DNA of 64,000 bases from JAAGZL01 sp050290785 (GTDB lineage Bacteria; Pseudomonadota; Gammaproteobacteria; Chromatiales; Chromatiaceae). Where the stretch lies: positions 24,346 through 88,345 of the forward strand of contig JBNKIR010000042.1 of NCBI GenBank assembly GCA_050290785.1. Reading direction: 5' to 3'. This document shows positions 35,340-43,872 of this stretch, piece by piece. Below the pieces are notes generated by a model. It worked only from the letters and a program-made list of their open reading frames with translations, did no database searches and was not told where the DNA came from. Within the stretch, counting starts at the first letter, position 1. Each line of letters begins with the position of its first letter. Position numbers and translations under genes: made by a program.

Positions 35340-35651
35340 TCAGACTGTCTTGCTCCCACTCGAATAATTTTCCCCAGCTTCCAATCTTTCATTCAGAGTC
35401 GCCAATTGGTTACCGGGATAGCCAATTGCTTTCGCACTCCAGGGGACCATAACTTTACCTGGAACCTCGAATCTTCCTCTTGCCTCGTATTTGTCTTGAT
35501 GAGAACTGTGTGAGTCAACGGATGTATAATCTAGACCAACTTTGACACTCATGTGGACATGGAGTTGCTCAAGGTCGGTAGCTCCATATACTTTCCACTC
35601 AATTACATTATCGCTTATTCTCTCGAGACTGGCTTCGATTGTTGTAGTCAT
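35340..35651 (-). CDS. Conserved-looking small protein, unknown
   Basis: 103 residues, soluble, no cysteines, rich in charged residues and beta-strand pattern (EASLERISDNVIEWKVYGATD; GRFEVPGKVMVPWSAKAIGY). GGAAGAA lies a few bases before the ATG. I recognise no family. It ends 48 bases before the hemerythrin start on the same strand, so co-transcription is possible. Confidence 0.55.
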   Translation of the reverse strand: MTTTIEASLERISDNVIEWKVYGATDLEQLHVHMSVKVGLDYTSVDSHSSHQDKYEARGRFEVPGKVMVPWSAKAIGYPGNQLATLNERLEAGENYSSGSKTV

Positions 35652-35763
35652 ACGGTTCTTCCAGGTATTGGCAAATTTAGTTAGGTTGAGAGTAAAAGTA
35701 GATATCCCGCTATTATTATAAAAGCCAGAATATCACGTTTAAATAGCAGGATGGTTGTATTTG

Positions 35764-36006
35764 TTATTCTGATGATAGATACGTAAGTTCATTGCCCTCT
35801 AAGGGCAGCTGGGCGCGTATCAGTCCCGCATGCTGCAGATGCTCATGAGGTATAAGTATCCAGTATTCAGGCCCGTTAGCATTTCTGGGTTCAATCCTTT
35901 CAATACGATTAGGGATGCCTTCCATTTGCAATTTCGTAGCAACTAACCCGGCTAAACCTTTGGCGGTATATCCTCGAAAGTATTCCCAAAGTTCTTCGCT
36001 GCTCAT
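35764..36006 (-). CDS. Small soluble protein, unknown
   Basis: 80 residues from the ATG at 36006; a GTG nine bases further upstream (36015) is equally possible since neither has a clear ribosome-binding site. Mixed alpha/beta pattern (SSEELWEYFRGYTAKGLAGLVATKLQ; YWILIPHEHLQHA). There is a faint resemblance to short DUF2007-like signal-transducing proteins, not enough to assign. Confidence 0.5.
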   Translation of the reverse strand: MSSEELWEYFRGYTAKGLAGLVATKLQMEGIPNRIERIEPRNANGPEYWILIPHEHLQHAGLIRAQLPLEGNELTYLSSE

Positions 36007-36335
36007 TTTCCGCACTTATCAGATGGTTATGTTGTTTTGGGCATTATCTTAATAATGCCCGTAAGCACTCCAATCAATTATTTTTATCGATTATGGAAAT
36101 ACCGGATTCTGGGAGCGGGGTTATGTCTTGTATTACACACCCTCTCTCGGGGTATTCCATACTCATATTGAATTATAGAACATTTATCCTATTAGCAAGG
36201 ATTAGTTATGAAGATATGGAGTGTCCGCACAATATCCATATATCTGTACTAGTATTTGAATACGGCTGACCAGATCAGTTGAGGTAGTGCTGTTGGCCAT
36301 CCATATTTTAACTTAGTGATTGTTGGCGGCTTAAA
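36007..36335. other. Intergenic region upstream of glgC
   Basis: Holds a perfect 9-bp hairpin GGGCATTAT-N4-ATAATGCCC (36039-36060) just upstream of the small minus-strand gene, without T-tract. Otherwise AT-rich, with no supported ORF or clear promoter. Confidence 0.45.
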
Positions 36336-37562
36336 ATGATCTACCCCAAGGTACTTGCATTTGTATTGGCGGGCGGGGAAGGTACCCGTCTCTATCCGCT
36401 TACCGACCTGCGCTGTAAGCCGGCTATTCCGTTCGGCGGTCGTTATAGGTTGGTGGATTTTGTCCTCAGTAACCTGGTTAATTCTCAAATTTTCTCTATC
36501 TACTTGTTAGTACAGTATAAATCTCAGGCCTTGATTGAGCATCTGCATAAGGCTTGGGAGATGTCACCCATGCTGGTGGAGCAGTTTATAACCGAGGTGC
36601 CGCCACAGAGATGTAATGGTGACGATGACTGGTTTCAGGGGACTGCCGATGCGGTCTATCAGAATCGTTCACTGATTGATCAACATCAGGCTGACGTGGT
36701 GTTGGTATTCGGATCAGACCATATATACCGCATGGATATACGGCAGATGCTGAATTTTCATTTTACGCAACAGGCGGATGTGACTGTGGCGACCAAGCCG
36801 GTGTCAGTAATGGAGGCGCAACGTTATGGGAATATAGTGGCGGATGAGTCGTCCCGTATTATCGCCTTTCATGAGAAGCCGCAGGTGCCTGTAACCATAC
36901 CCGGTGATCCGAACATGATATTGGCGTCTATGGGAAATTATGTATTTCGCGCCGATGTCCTGCGTGAGGCATTGGATGCGGTACATCGTAAAGGCGGCAC
37001 GGATTTCGGCCGACATGTGCTGCCATGGCTGGTGCATAATCAGCGTACTTTGGCCTATGACATCACCCATAACCATGTTCCTGGGATCAAGCCCTATGAG
37101 GAAAAGGGGTACTGGTGCGATGTGGGTACCATAGACTCTTACAAACGTGCGCATGATGACATCCTGGGTATGGAGCCGCGCTTTGACATGTTCAATCCCA
37201 AATGGCCTATTCGTACCTATCGATACGACGGTCCTGCTACCAAGGTCGGGCGGCTGGATATGAATAACTGCCTGATAGGTGCAGGTTGTCTCATTGAGTC
37301 CGCCAGATTGCAGAACAGTGTGGTTGGTCTTGAGGTGATGATGGAGCAGGGTGTCGAAATTGAGAATTGCATTATCCTGGATTACGTAAAGATTGAGCAT
37401 GGATGCAAGATACGCAACGCCATAATAGATCGCTACAATGTCATACCTGCCGGTACAGAGATTGGTTTTGACACTGAAAAGGACAGTGAAATATATTGTC
37501 TGGATGAATCCGGTATTGTGGTGGTTCCCTGCGGTGACCGTATGGTGTCGAGAGTTTACTGA
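36336..37562 (+). CDS. glgC: Glucose-1-phosphate adenylyltransferase
   Basis: Makes ADP-glucose, the committed step of glycogen synthesis. 408 residues. The nucleotidyltransferase signature is LAGGEGTRLYPLT, followed by KPAIPFGGRYRLVDFVLSN and the GSDHIYRMD active-site region. A C-terminal left-handed beta-helix follows (from about residue 300, hexapeptide-like IENCIILDYVKIEHG). No other glg genes lie beside it. GGCGG precedes the ATG. Confidence 0.96.
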   Translation: MIYPKVLAFVLAGGEGTRLYPLTDLRCKPAIPFGGRYRLVDFVLSNLVNSQIFSIYLLVQYKSQALIEHLHKAWEMSPMLVEQFITEVPPQRCNGDDDWFQGTADAVYQNRSLIDQHQADVVLVFGSDHIYRMDIRQMLNFHFTQQADVTVATKPVSVMEAQRYGNIVADESSRIIAFHEKPQVPVTIPGDPNMILASMGNYVFRADVLREALDAVHRKGGTDFGRHVLPWLVHNQRTLAYDITHNHVPGIKPYEEKGYWCDVGTIDSYKRAHDDILGMEPRFDMFNPKWPIRTYRYDGPATKVGRLDMNNCLIGAGCLIESARLQNSVVGLEVMMEQGVEIENCIILDYVKIEHGCKIRNAIIDRYNVIPAGTEIGFDTEKDSEIYCLDESGIVVVPCGDRMVSRVY

Positions 37563-37627
37563 CACTGTACAGCCGGATGTGGTCGTGGAATGATAGAAGT
37601 GTGATAGATCTATCGGCTACGACTGCA

Positions 37628-38044
37628 ATGTTAAAAATATCCAATAATGTTTCCATACCCATTGATGAGGTGGAGATAAGCGCCATCAGGGCACAGGGTG
37701 CCGGTGGGCAGAATGTAAATAAGGTATCCTCAGCACTACATCTACGCTTTGACGTGCAGGCATCATCCCTTCCTGACTACTATAAGCAACGTCTTCTGGC
37801 CCTGAGCGATCAGCGATTGAGCAAGGATGGGGTGATAGTTATCAAGGCCCAGAGCTATCGCACCCAGGAGAAGAACCGCGAAGACGGGTTAAACCGCCTG
37901 GTAGATCTGATAAAGAGTGTGGGTATGGTGCGAAAGAAGAGGAAACCCACCAAGCCTACCATGGCATCGAAGAGGAGACGCATGGACAGCAAGAGCAAAC
38001 GCGGGCAGACAAAATCTCTACGTGGCAGGGTGCGTGATTTGTAA
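37628..38044 (+). CDS. arfB: Alternative ribosome-rescue factor ArfB
   Basis: 138-residue peptidyl-tRNA hydrolase that frees ribosomes stalled without a stop codon. The GGQ motif is in RAQGAGGQNVNKV (GGQ at 26-28). The C-terminal ~35 residues are strongly basic (KKRKPTKPTMASKRRR), the tail that enters the empty mRNA channel. The frame runs back to 37577, but the ATG at 37628 gives the family N-terminus (MLKISNNVSIP). Confidence 0.94.
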   Translation: MLKISNNVSIPIDEVEISAIRAQGAGGQNVNKVSSALHLRFDVQASSLPDYYKQRLLALSDQRLSKDGVIVIKAQSYRTQEKNREDGLNRLVDLIKSVGMVRKKRKPTKPTMASKRRRMDSKSKRGQTKSLRGRVRDL

Positions 38045-38066
38045 TAATATCTAGTGCTAACCTTGA

Positions 38067-39341
38067 TCAGATCAATGAGGCCAGCAGTGATGTCTGCTCC
38101 AATCTGTCAGCCAGGATAGTGAGGAGAACCTTATTGAATGAGGTCTGCAGTTGATTGGATGCCGATTGAATGGCGTCAGATTTGATCTTGATGATGGTTG
38201 CGTCTGAGTTGCTGATGACGCTGGCGCTCCTGGGTTTTTTCTTTCCGTGGATGTAGGCCATCTCACCGAAACACTGTCCGGTCTCGACCAGTCCAAGGAA
38301 GGAGCCGTTTTTCATGATCCTGGCCTCACCGGAGGCGAGTATAAATAGCGAGTCGCCTATCTTACCCTCCCTGATTAGCGAACGTTCAGCCTTGAATTTT
38401 CGCCAGTTGCTAATCCGCACAACTTCCCATAGCTCCACGTCGCTGAAGTTTTTAAAGAACTCCAGGCTTTTGAGTGTGTTGAATTGTTCGGTATCAGATA
38501 CATTTTCCGAAGGCATCTCAAGCTGGTCATGGGCTGCAGTGATATCCTTTGCCATATCGCTCCAGCTTAAGTAGCGATTGGTAGGCTCCTTCGCCATGCA
38601 ACGTTCTACGATCTTGGCCAGACATTCTGGCGCGTCTGTGCGAATCACGCCGAGTGGAGTCGGATCCTCCTCTCTGATCTTGCGAATGAGTTCCGGTTGG
38701 TTTTTTGCCGAAAACGGAAGGCGACCAGACAACAGCTGATACATAACCACACCGAGTGAATATATGTCGGTCTGATGTGTAACCTCCTCACCGTTGATCT
38801 GTTCCGGTGACATATATGCAGGAGATCCAACCGCTTCCAGTATCTGGGTGTGATCTGCGTTTTCCATCAGCGCGGTACCGAAGTCGCTGACCTTTACATC
38901 GCCGTACTCATCGATCAGGAGATTGGCTGGCTTGATATCTCGGTGGATAACTCCATGGCGGTAGCCATAATCGAGGGCGCTGCAACATTTGAAGATGATG
39001 CCGATGATATCGTCAAATGGAAGCAGGGTCTTGGGTGTGCAGTACTTCTTCAGGGTATGGCCAGGAACATACTCCATTACTATATAGTGCAGATCGTCTT
39101 CCTTACCGGCATCGTAGACGGAAACGATATGTGGGTGCCTAAGTTTTCCCGCCAGGCTGGCCTCATTCATGAACATCTTCTGGAACTTGGATCCGTTTAC
39201 CGGATCTCTGAATACCGCCTGGTGGGCGATCTTTACCGCCACCTTTCCCCCGGTGAATGGATCTATCCCGAGATAAACAGAGCTGGTAGCGCCTTTGCCG
39301 ATAAGGCGTTTAATATCGAACTTGCCTATGGTCTTGCGCAT
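38067..39341 (-). CDS. Ser/Thr protein kinase fused to a cyclic-nucleotide-binding domain
   Basis: 424-residue cytoplasmic protein. The kinase domain (1-~270) is complete: Gly loop IGKGATSSVYLG, Lys37 in VAVKIA, Glu60, HRDIKPANLL (133-142) with Asp135, DFG at 153-155, and APE-like SPAYMSPEQ. After a linker, residues ~290-410 form a CRP-type cNMP-binding domain (FKAERSLIREGKIGDSLFILASGEARI; the phosphate-binding cassette reads FGEMAYIHGKKKPRSASV). There is no membrane segment. This implies kinase control by cAMP/cGMP, unusual in bacteria though not unique. SD AAAGGA is six bases from the ATG. Confidence 0.92.
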   Translation of the reverse strand: MRKTIGKFDIKRLIGKGATSSVYLGIDPFTGGKVAVKIAHQAVFRDPVNGSKFQKMFMNEASLAGKLRHPHIVSVYDAGKEDDLHYIVMEYVPGHTLKKYCTPKTLLPFDDIIGIIFKCCSALDYGYRHGVIHRDIKPANLLIDEYGDVKVSDFGTALMENADHTQILEAVGSPAYMSPEQINGEEVTHQTDIYSLGVVMYQLLSGRLPFSAKNQPELIRKIREEDPTPLGVIRTDAPECLAKIVERCMAKEPTNRYLSWSDMAKDITAAHDQLEMPSENVSDTEQFNTLKSLEFFKNFSDVELWEVVRISNWRKFKAERSLIREGKIGDSLFILASGEARIMKNGSFLGLVETGQCFGEMAYIHGKKKPRSASVISNSDATIIKIKSDAIQSASNQLQTSFNKVLLTILADRLEQTSLLASLI

Positions 39342-39354
39342 CTATATTCCTTTG

Positions 39355-40170
39355 TTATTGGTTGCTACCAAGCACATGGTTCGTTAGCTGGCCTATTTTT
39401 TCAATCTCTATGGTTACCACATCACCGTTGGTCAGGAACAGCGGCGGTTTGCGGGCAACGCCAACACCAGGAGGCGTTCCTGTCAGTATAACCGTTCCAG
39501 GCCAAAGGGTGCGATCACGGCTGAGTTCACTTATCAGTTCGGCAACGGAAAAGATCATATCGTTACTGTTACCATCCTGCATCACCTCTCCATTGAGTAT
39601 GCATCGGATCTGCAGATCCTGGGGATCGGTAATCTCGTCAGCGGTCACCAGGACCGGTCCCAGGGGACAGAAGGTGTCAAACCCCTTTCCACGCACCCAC
39701 TGGCCTCCGCCACCATGCTTCTGCCAACGCCGTGCGGATACATCATTGGCGCAGGTGTAACCGAGGACATGATCCAAGGCGGATTCGATCGGGACATCAA
39801 GAGCAGACTTGCCGATAACAACTGCCAGTTCCGCCTCAAAGTCCACCTCAGGTCCCCATACCGAACATCTTGGTAGCCTTATGCAATCCCCAGGATTGGC
39901 GACAGAGGCAGGTGGTTTCATAAAAAGGATAGGGTTTTCAGAGATATCCTTATCCTTGCCCGTCTCTTTTGCATGTTCATGGTAGTTTAGGCCTATCCCC
40001 AGGATATTGCTTGGTTCCAGCGGCGCCAAGATTTTGTTGACGGAAACAGATTCCCCGCTCGGTTGCAGCCCCTGATAGAGATCGCCGGACAGGATCTCGG
40101 CCCTGTCGTCATCCTGGAGTACGCCGTATCTGATGGTGTTGTCTTGATCAATGAATCTGCTTATTCTCAT
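39355..40170 (-). CDS. Fumarylacetoacetate hydrolase family protein
   Basis: 271 residues. The metal-binding FAH core has PEVDFEAELAVVIGK, NDVSARRWQ, GKGFDTFCPLGP and the closing GTPPGVG. Family members hydrolyse, decarboxylate or hydrate 2-oxo acid derivatives (acylpyruvases, oxaloacetate decarboxylase-like); the substrate cannot be read from sequence. It lies 13 bases upstream of the kinase gene on the same strand, so the two probably share a message. Confidence 0.9.
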   Translation of the reverse strand: MRISRFIDQDNTIRYGVLQDDDRAEILSGDLYQGLQPSGESVSVNKILAPLEPSNILGIGLNYHEHAKETGKDKDISENPILFMKPPASVANPGDCIRLPRCSVWGPEVDFEAELAVVIGKSALDVPIESALDHVLGYTCANDVSARRWQKHGGGGQWVRGKGFDTFCPLGPVLVTADEITDPQDLQIRCILNGEVMQDGNSNDMIFSVAELISELSRDRTLWPGTVILTGTPPGVGVARKPPLFLTNGDVVTIEIEKIGQLTNHVLGSNQ

Positions 40171-40293
40171 CTTTCGCCTGCGTGCGTAATCTATCTATAA
40201 CTTTATCAGAGCGACCTATTCAAAAATGTGATGCGCTCCTGGAACCAGTGAATATATATTATAGGTAGTGTTGAGGAAAATTGAGACCTAGCT

Positions 40294-41742
40294 ATGCAGT
40301 TGAATGACAGTGAATTATTGCGCGAGGCCTGTTACATAAACGGTGAATGGGTTGCCGCAGATGATGGTGCGACCAGGGATGTGGTGAATCCGGCCAACGG
40401 CAAGGTGTTGGCTAGCGTGCCCAATATGGGTGCGGCCGAGACCAGAAGGGCCATTGAGATGGCCGAGACGGCGCTCTTCTCCTGGCGGGAGAAGACTGCC
40501 GCCGAGCGGGCAATGGTGCTGCGGCGTTGGTTTGAACTGATGCTGGAACACAAGCAGGATCTGGCCACCATTATGACCCAGGAACAGGGCAAGCCTCTGG
40601 CTGAGTCCATGGGTGAAGTGGTCTATGGCGCATCCTTCATTGAGTGGTTTGCGGAAGAGGCCAGGAGGGTGTACGGAGATACCATACCAGCCCATCAGTC
40701 GGACAAGCGCATAGTGGTCATCAAACAGCCGATAGGTGTGTGCGCCGCCATTACCCCATGGAATTTCCCCAACGCCATGATCACCAGAAAGGCCGGTGCG
40801 GCCCTGGCTGCCGGTTGTACCATGGTGGTAAAGCCCGCCGGTGATACACCCTTGTCCGCATTGGCCTTGTGTGAACTGGCGCAACGAGCCGGTATGCCTC
40901 CAGGTGTCCTGAATGTGATAACTGGAGCAGCGGGCGTGATAGGGGATGAACTTACATCCAATCCCATTGTACGTAAATTATCATTTACCGGATCCACAGA
41001 GGTGGGACGGACCCTGCTGGCCAAGTGTTCTGATACCGTCAAAAAGGTATCTATGGAGCTGGGTGGCAATGCGCCATTTATAGTGTTTGACGATGCAGAT
41101 TTGGATGCGGCGGTAGAGGGGGCAATCCAATCAAAATATAGAAATACCGGCCAGACATGTGTCTGCGCCAATCGCTTTCTGGTGCAGGATGGTGTCTATG
41201 ATGAGTTCGCCCGGAAACTCACAGCGGCTGTCGGCGAGATGAAGGTGGGCAATGGCATGGATGAGGGTGTCACCCAAGGCCCTCTGATAAACGAGGCTGC
41301 GGTCAATAAAGTGGAAGAGCACATATCAGATGCCGTTGCCAAAGGTGCCCGTGTCCTTATCGGTGGGGCCAGACATGAGTTGGGCGGGACCTTCTTTCAA
41401 CCTACTCTGATGGTGGATGTCTCTCCCAGGATGATGGTGGCCAGGGAAGAGACCTTCGGTCCGGTTGCGCCGCTGTTTCGCTTCAGTACCGAGGAGCAGG
41501 CCATAGAGATGGCCAATGACACCGAGTTCGGCCTGGCTGCCTATTTTTACAGCCAGAATCTGGGTCGGGTCTGGAGGGTTTCTGAACAGTTGGAGTACGG
41601 CATGGTGGGCGTGAACTCCGGTATAATCTCTACCGCCATTGCCCCGTTTGGCGGCGTGAAGCAGTCAGGTGTGGGTAGGGAGGGATCCAAATACGGTATA
41701 GATGAATATCTGGAGATAAAGTACCTCTGTATGGGCATATAG
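40294..41742 (+). CDS. gabD: Succinate-semialdehyde dehydrogenase (GabD-like)
   Basis: 482-residue NAD(P)-dependent aldehyde dehydrogenase. PWNFPNAM and FTGSTEVG form the cofactor site, Glu255 lies in MELGGNAP and the nucleophile Cys289 in NTGQTCVCANR. The extra Cys two residues after the nucleophile (CVC) is characteristic of bacterial GabD, where it forms a redox-sensitive disulfide. It is divergent from the FAH-family gene; both handle short oxo/aldehyde acids. The Shine-Dalgarno is weak. Confidence 0.92.
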   Translation: MQLNDSELLREACYINGEWVAADDGATRDVVNPANGKVLASVPNMGAAETRRAIEMAETALFSWREKTAAERAMVLRRWFELMLEHKQDLATIMTQEQGKPLAESMGEVVYGASFIEWFAEEARRVYGDTIPAHQSDKRIVVIKQPIGVCAAITPWNFPNAMITRKAGAALAAGCTMVVKPAGDTPLSALALCELAQRAGMPPGVLNVITGAAGVIGDELTSNPIVRKLSFTGSTEVGRTLLAKCSDTVKKVSMELGGNAPFIVFDDADLDAAVEGAIQSKYRNTGQTCVCANRFLVQDGVYDEFARKLTAAVGEMKVGNGMDEGVTQGPLINEAAVNKVEEHISDAVAKGARVLIGGARHELGGTFFQPTLMVDVSPRMMVAREETFGPVAPLFRFSTEEQAIEMANDTEFGLAAYFYSQNLGRVWRVSEQLEYGMVGVNSGIISTAIAPFGGVKQSGVGREGSKYGIDEYLEIKYLCMGI

Positions 41743-41783
41743 CGAAGATCTGATCGCCTGGTTTTGACCAGTGCGGCCCCGGA

Positions 41784-42203
41784 TCAATCAAGCGCACTTT
41801 GTAGATCCCTCTTATGCTCCTCTTCTTGTATCAGGATATCCTCCAAAACCCGCCGCAGGCCATACTCGCGCAATGCCTCAGCCTGAGCTATGCGCTCTTT
41901 ATAACGGGCTATGGCATTATCTTCTCCCCAAAGATCCTGTTTCAGCATCTCCACGGCACTAGTTGAGACATCGCGGCGCTCCACATCTATGGTAGGCACA
42001 CCACCCAGAAAATCGATCTGTTCTGATAACATCACGGCGTGCTGCATCTCTTCCTGGGAGTGTATGATCAGTTCTTTTTGAATGGATTCATACTGGGCGC
42101 CACTGATTACCGATGCATGCTGCACGTACTGTACAGCCGCGGCGTATTCCCATTCCAGGTCTTTGTTCAGCTCATCGATAAGCTTTTCCATGGTTATTTG
42201 CAT
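41784..42203 (-). CDS. Ferritin-like protein (bacterioferritin-type)
   Basis: 139-residue four-helix protein. Di-iron ligands are visible as Glu18-Tyr-Ala-type ligand in EWEYAAAVQY, EEMQH, and EDILIQEEEH, the two ExxH motifs of the ferritin superfamily. It is slightly shorter than classical bacterioferritin, and I see no clear haem-ligand Met. Likely roles are iron storage or oxidative protection. GAGGAG precedes the ATG by nine bases. It is downstream of the ccp gene but separated from it by an intrinsic terminator. Confidence 0.82.
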   Translation of the reverse strand: MQITMEKLIDELNKDLEWEYAAAVQYVQHASVISGAQYESIQKELIIHSQEEMQHAVMLSEQIDFLGGVPTIDVERRDVSTSAVEMLKQDLWGEDNAIARYKERIAQAEALREYGLRRVLEDILIQEEEHKRDLQSALD

Positions 42204-42260
42204 CTGCGTTATCTCCTCTGTGTATAACTATTCTAGACTACTGACGATTACTGCCCATAT

Positions 42261-42295
42261 AAAAAACGGTGTGCCCACTAAAAGTGGGCGCACCG
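42261..42295 (-). terminator. Intrinsic terminator of the cytochrome c peroxidase gene
   Basis: On the minus strand CGGTGCGCCCAC, 5-base loop, GTGGGCACACCG, then six T. One G-T/mismatch pair in a 12-bp stem. Confidence 0.92.
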
Positions 42296-42327
42296 CTGCC
42301 GTAATGGTAGATACAACTGGATATCGC

Positions 42328-43314
42328 TTAGAACGGAGTTGGTTGTGGAGTCTTGTCCGTGGAGGGCGGCAGAATAGGCAGTTGGAATGACGGCTGATCA
42401 CCGGTCAATGTCTTCAGGAAGGCAACGATCTGTGCGTTCTCCTTTTCACTGAATTTTTTGCCCAACTGCAGACGACCCATGATATCAACTGCTTCGGTGA
42501 TGGTTTGAGCTTCACCGTCGTGGAAATAGGGATAGGTCATCTCCACATTACGCAGGGTAGGGACTTTAAAGTTGAAGCGGTCTGCATCCTTGCCGGTGAC
42601 TGCAATGCGCCCTTCGGCCTTGCTGTCGGTCTTGTATGGTTCGATTACGCCCATCTTTTGATAGGAGTTGCCTCCAACAGCTGGACCGTTGTGGCAGGCT
42701 GTGCAGCCACTGCTTTTGAACAGGTTATAACCGGCAACCTCGTCAGCGGACATGGCCTTCTTGTTGCCATTTAACCACTGGTCAAAACGGGAATTAGGTG
42801 TAACCAGGGTTTTTTCAAACTCAGCAATAGCGGTAGTGACCTCGTCAATATCGATTTTTGGTTGACCATATACGGCTTTAAATTCATCTACATAAGCAGG
42901 TATGGATGATAGTACCTTTACGGCAAGTTCATGGGTGAATCCCATCTCGCCTGGATTTGCGATTGGGCCGCCGGCCTGCTCTTTTAGATCCTTTGCCCGC
43001 CCATCCCAGAATTGGGCCAGGTTCATACTGGAGTTTAGTACCGTCGGTGCGTTGATTGGACCCTGCTGCCAGTGATCACCAATGGAGGTCTTTAGATTGT
43101 CTGTACCTCCCATGCTTAGGTTGTGGCATGAGTTACAAGAGATAAAACCAGATTTGGATAGACGTGGATCAAAATATAGCTTTTTACCCAATTCCGCCAT
43201 GGCGGTATTTATCCCTTTTGCCGGTTCGATAGGTTGTATTGGTTCATTTGCGGATGCGTTAGCCACGCCCAGGCAAAACGCAGTTGCTACCGCAATGGAT
43301 ATAATCTTTTTCAT
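42328..43314 (-). CDS. ccpA: Di-haem cytochrome c peroxidase
   Basis: Periplasmic enzyme reducing H2O2 with electrons from c-type cytochromes. 328 residues including a signal peptide (1-22). Two CxxCH haem sites are present: CNSCH (60-64, high-spin peroxidatic) and CTACH (204-208, low-spin). Downstream METYPYFHDG supplies the distal-type ligand region. AGGAGG lies six bases before the ATG. A perfect FNR-type site upstream suggests induction at low oxygen, as in other Ccp genes. An intrinsic terminator ends the transcript. Confidence 0.95.
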   Translation of the reverse strand: MKKIISIAVATAFCLGVANASANEPIQPIEPAKGINTAMAELGKKLYFDPRLSKSGFISCNSCHNLSMGGTDNLKTSIGDHWQQGPINAPTVLNSSMNLAQFWDGRAKDLKEQAGGPIANPGEMGFTHELAVKVLSSIPAYVDEFKAVYGQPKIDIDEVTTAIAEFEKTLVTPNSRFDQWLNGNKKAMSADEVAGYNLFKSSGCTACHNGPAVGGNSYQKMGVIEPYKTDSKAEGRIAVTGKDADRFNFKVPTLRNVEMTYPYFHDGEAQTITEAVDIMGRLQLGKKFSEKENAQIVAFLKTLTGDQPSFQLPILPPSTDKTPQPTPF

Positions 43315-43872
43315 ATAGGATTTCCTCCTTTTGTTGCAACAGTGGCAGGTGAAATGTGCAAAGAGTAGCCCTGACTCGAGTATGTTTTTTTGTCAAAAAC
43401 TACATTATCCACACGAAGGAAATAATTAGACTAAATCTAAGTCTAAAGCATTGATAATTATCAATGGTCGTAATGAGTCCTGTCTATACATTGAGGAAGC
43501 GTGAAATATTATGAAAATTGCAGAAATAATTTAGGGAATAGTTCTGCTGGTTAGGATATAAAATCTTTAATTGATTAGGAGCCAATGGCCACTCAAGTTT
43601 TACTAATGTTGTACGCTAATATGATGAATATTTAATATTGTCCTTATAATTGTGAGTAACGTCAGAGAATTTAATAAATAATAAATGCGGTGGAATCAGC
43701 TTGTCGTACCTCATATATTGATTGGTGTTTATACTTTGATCGTCAGTATGAAATCACGTGCTGTACTGTAGCTATCTCACTGAAATGACGTGTTTTTTGT
43801 TATTTCAGGATTTCTATTTTTTTCCCTTGTAGGGATATCATGTGTAGGACCGCTTGCCGGAAGAGAAATTAG
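43315..43872. other. Divergent intergenic region between ccp and the receptor gene
   Basis: About 560 AT-rich bases. It contains the FNR-type site for ccp. No supported ORF; a short direct repeat (GACTAAATCTAAGTCTAAA) is seen at 43429-43447. Confidence 0.6.
43451..43464 (-). promoter_or_regulatory. FNR/Anr-type site of the cytochrome c peroxidase gene
   Basis: TTGATAATTATCAA is a perfect FNR palindrome. On the minus strand a -10-like AATTAT lies at about 43422-43427, near the class II distance, and the gene start is about 110 bases beyond it. Confidence 0.65.

Noticed and set aside
38063..38075. TTGATCAGATCAA resembling an FNR site
   Set aside because: Spacer is three bases instead of four and it lies at the 3' end of the kinase coding region.
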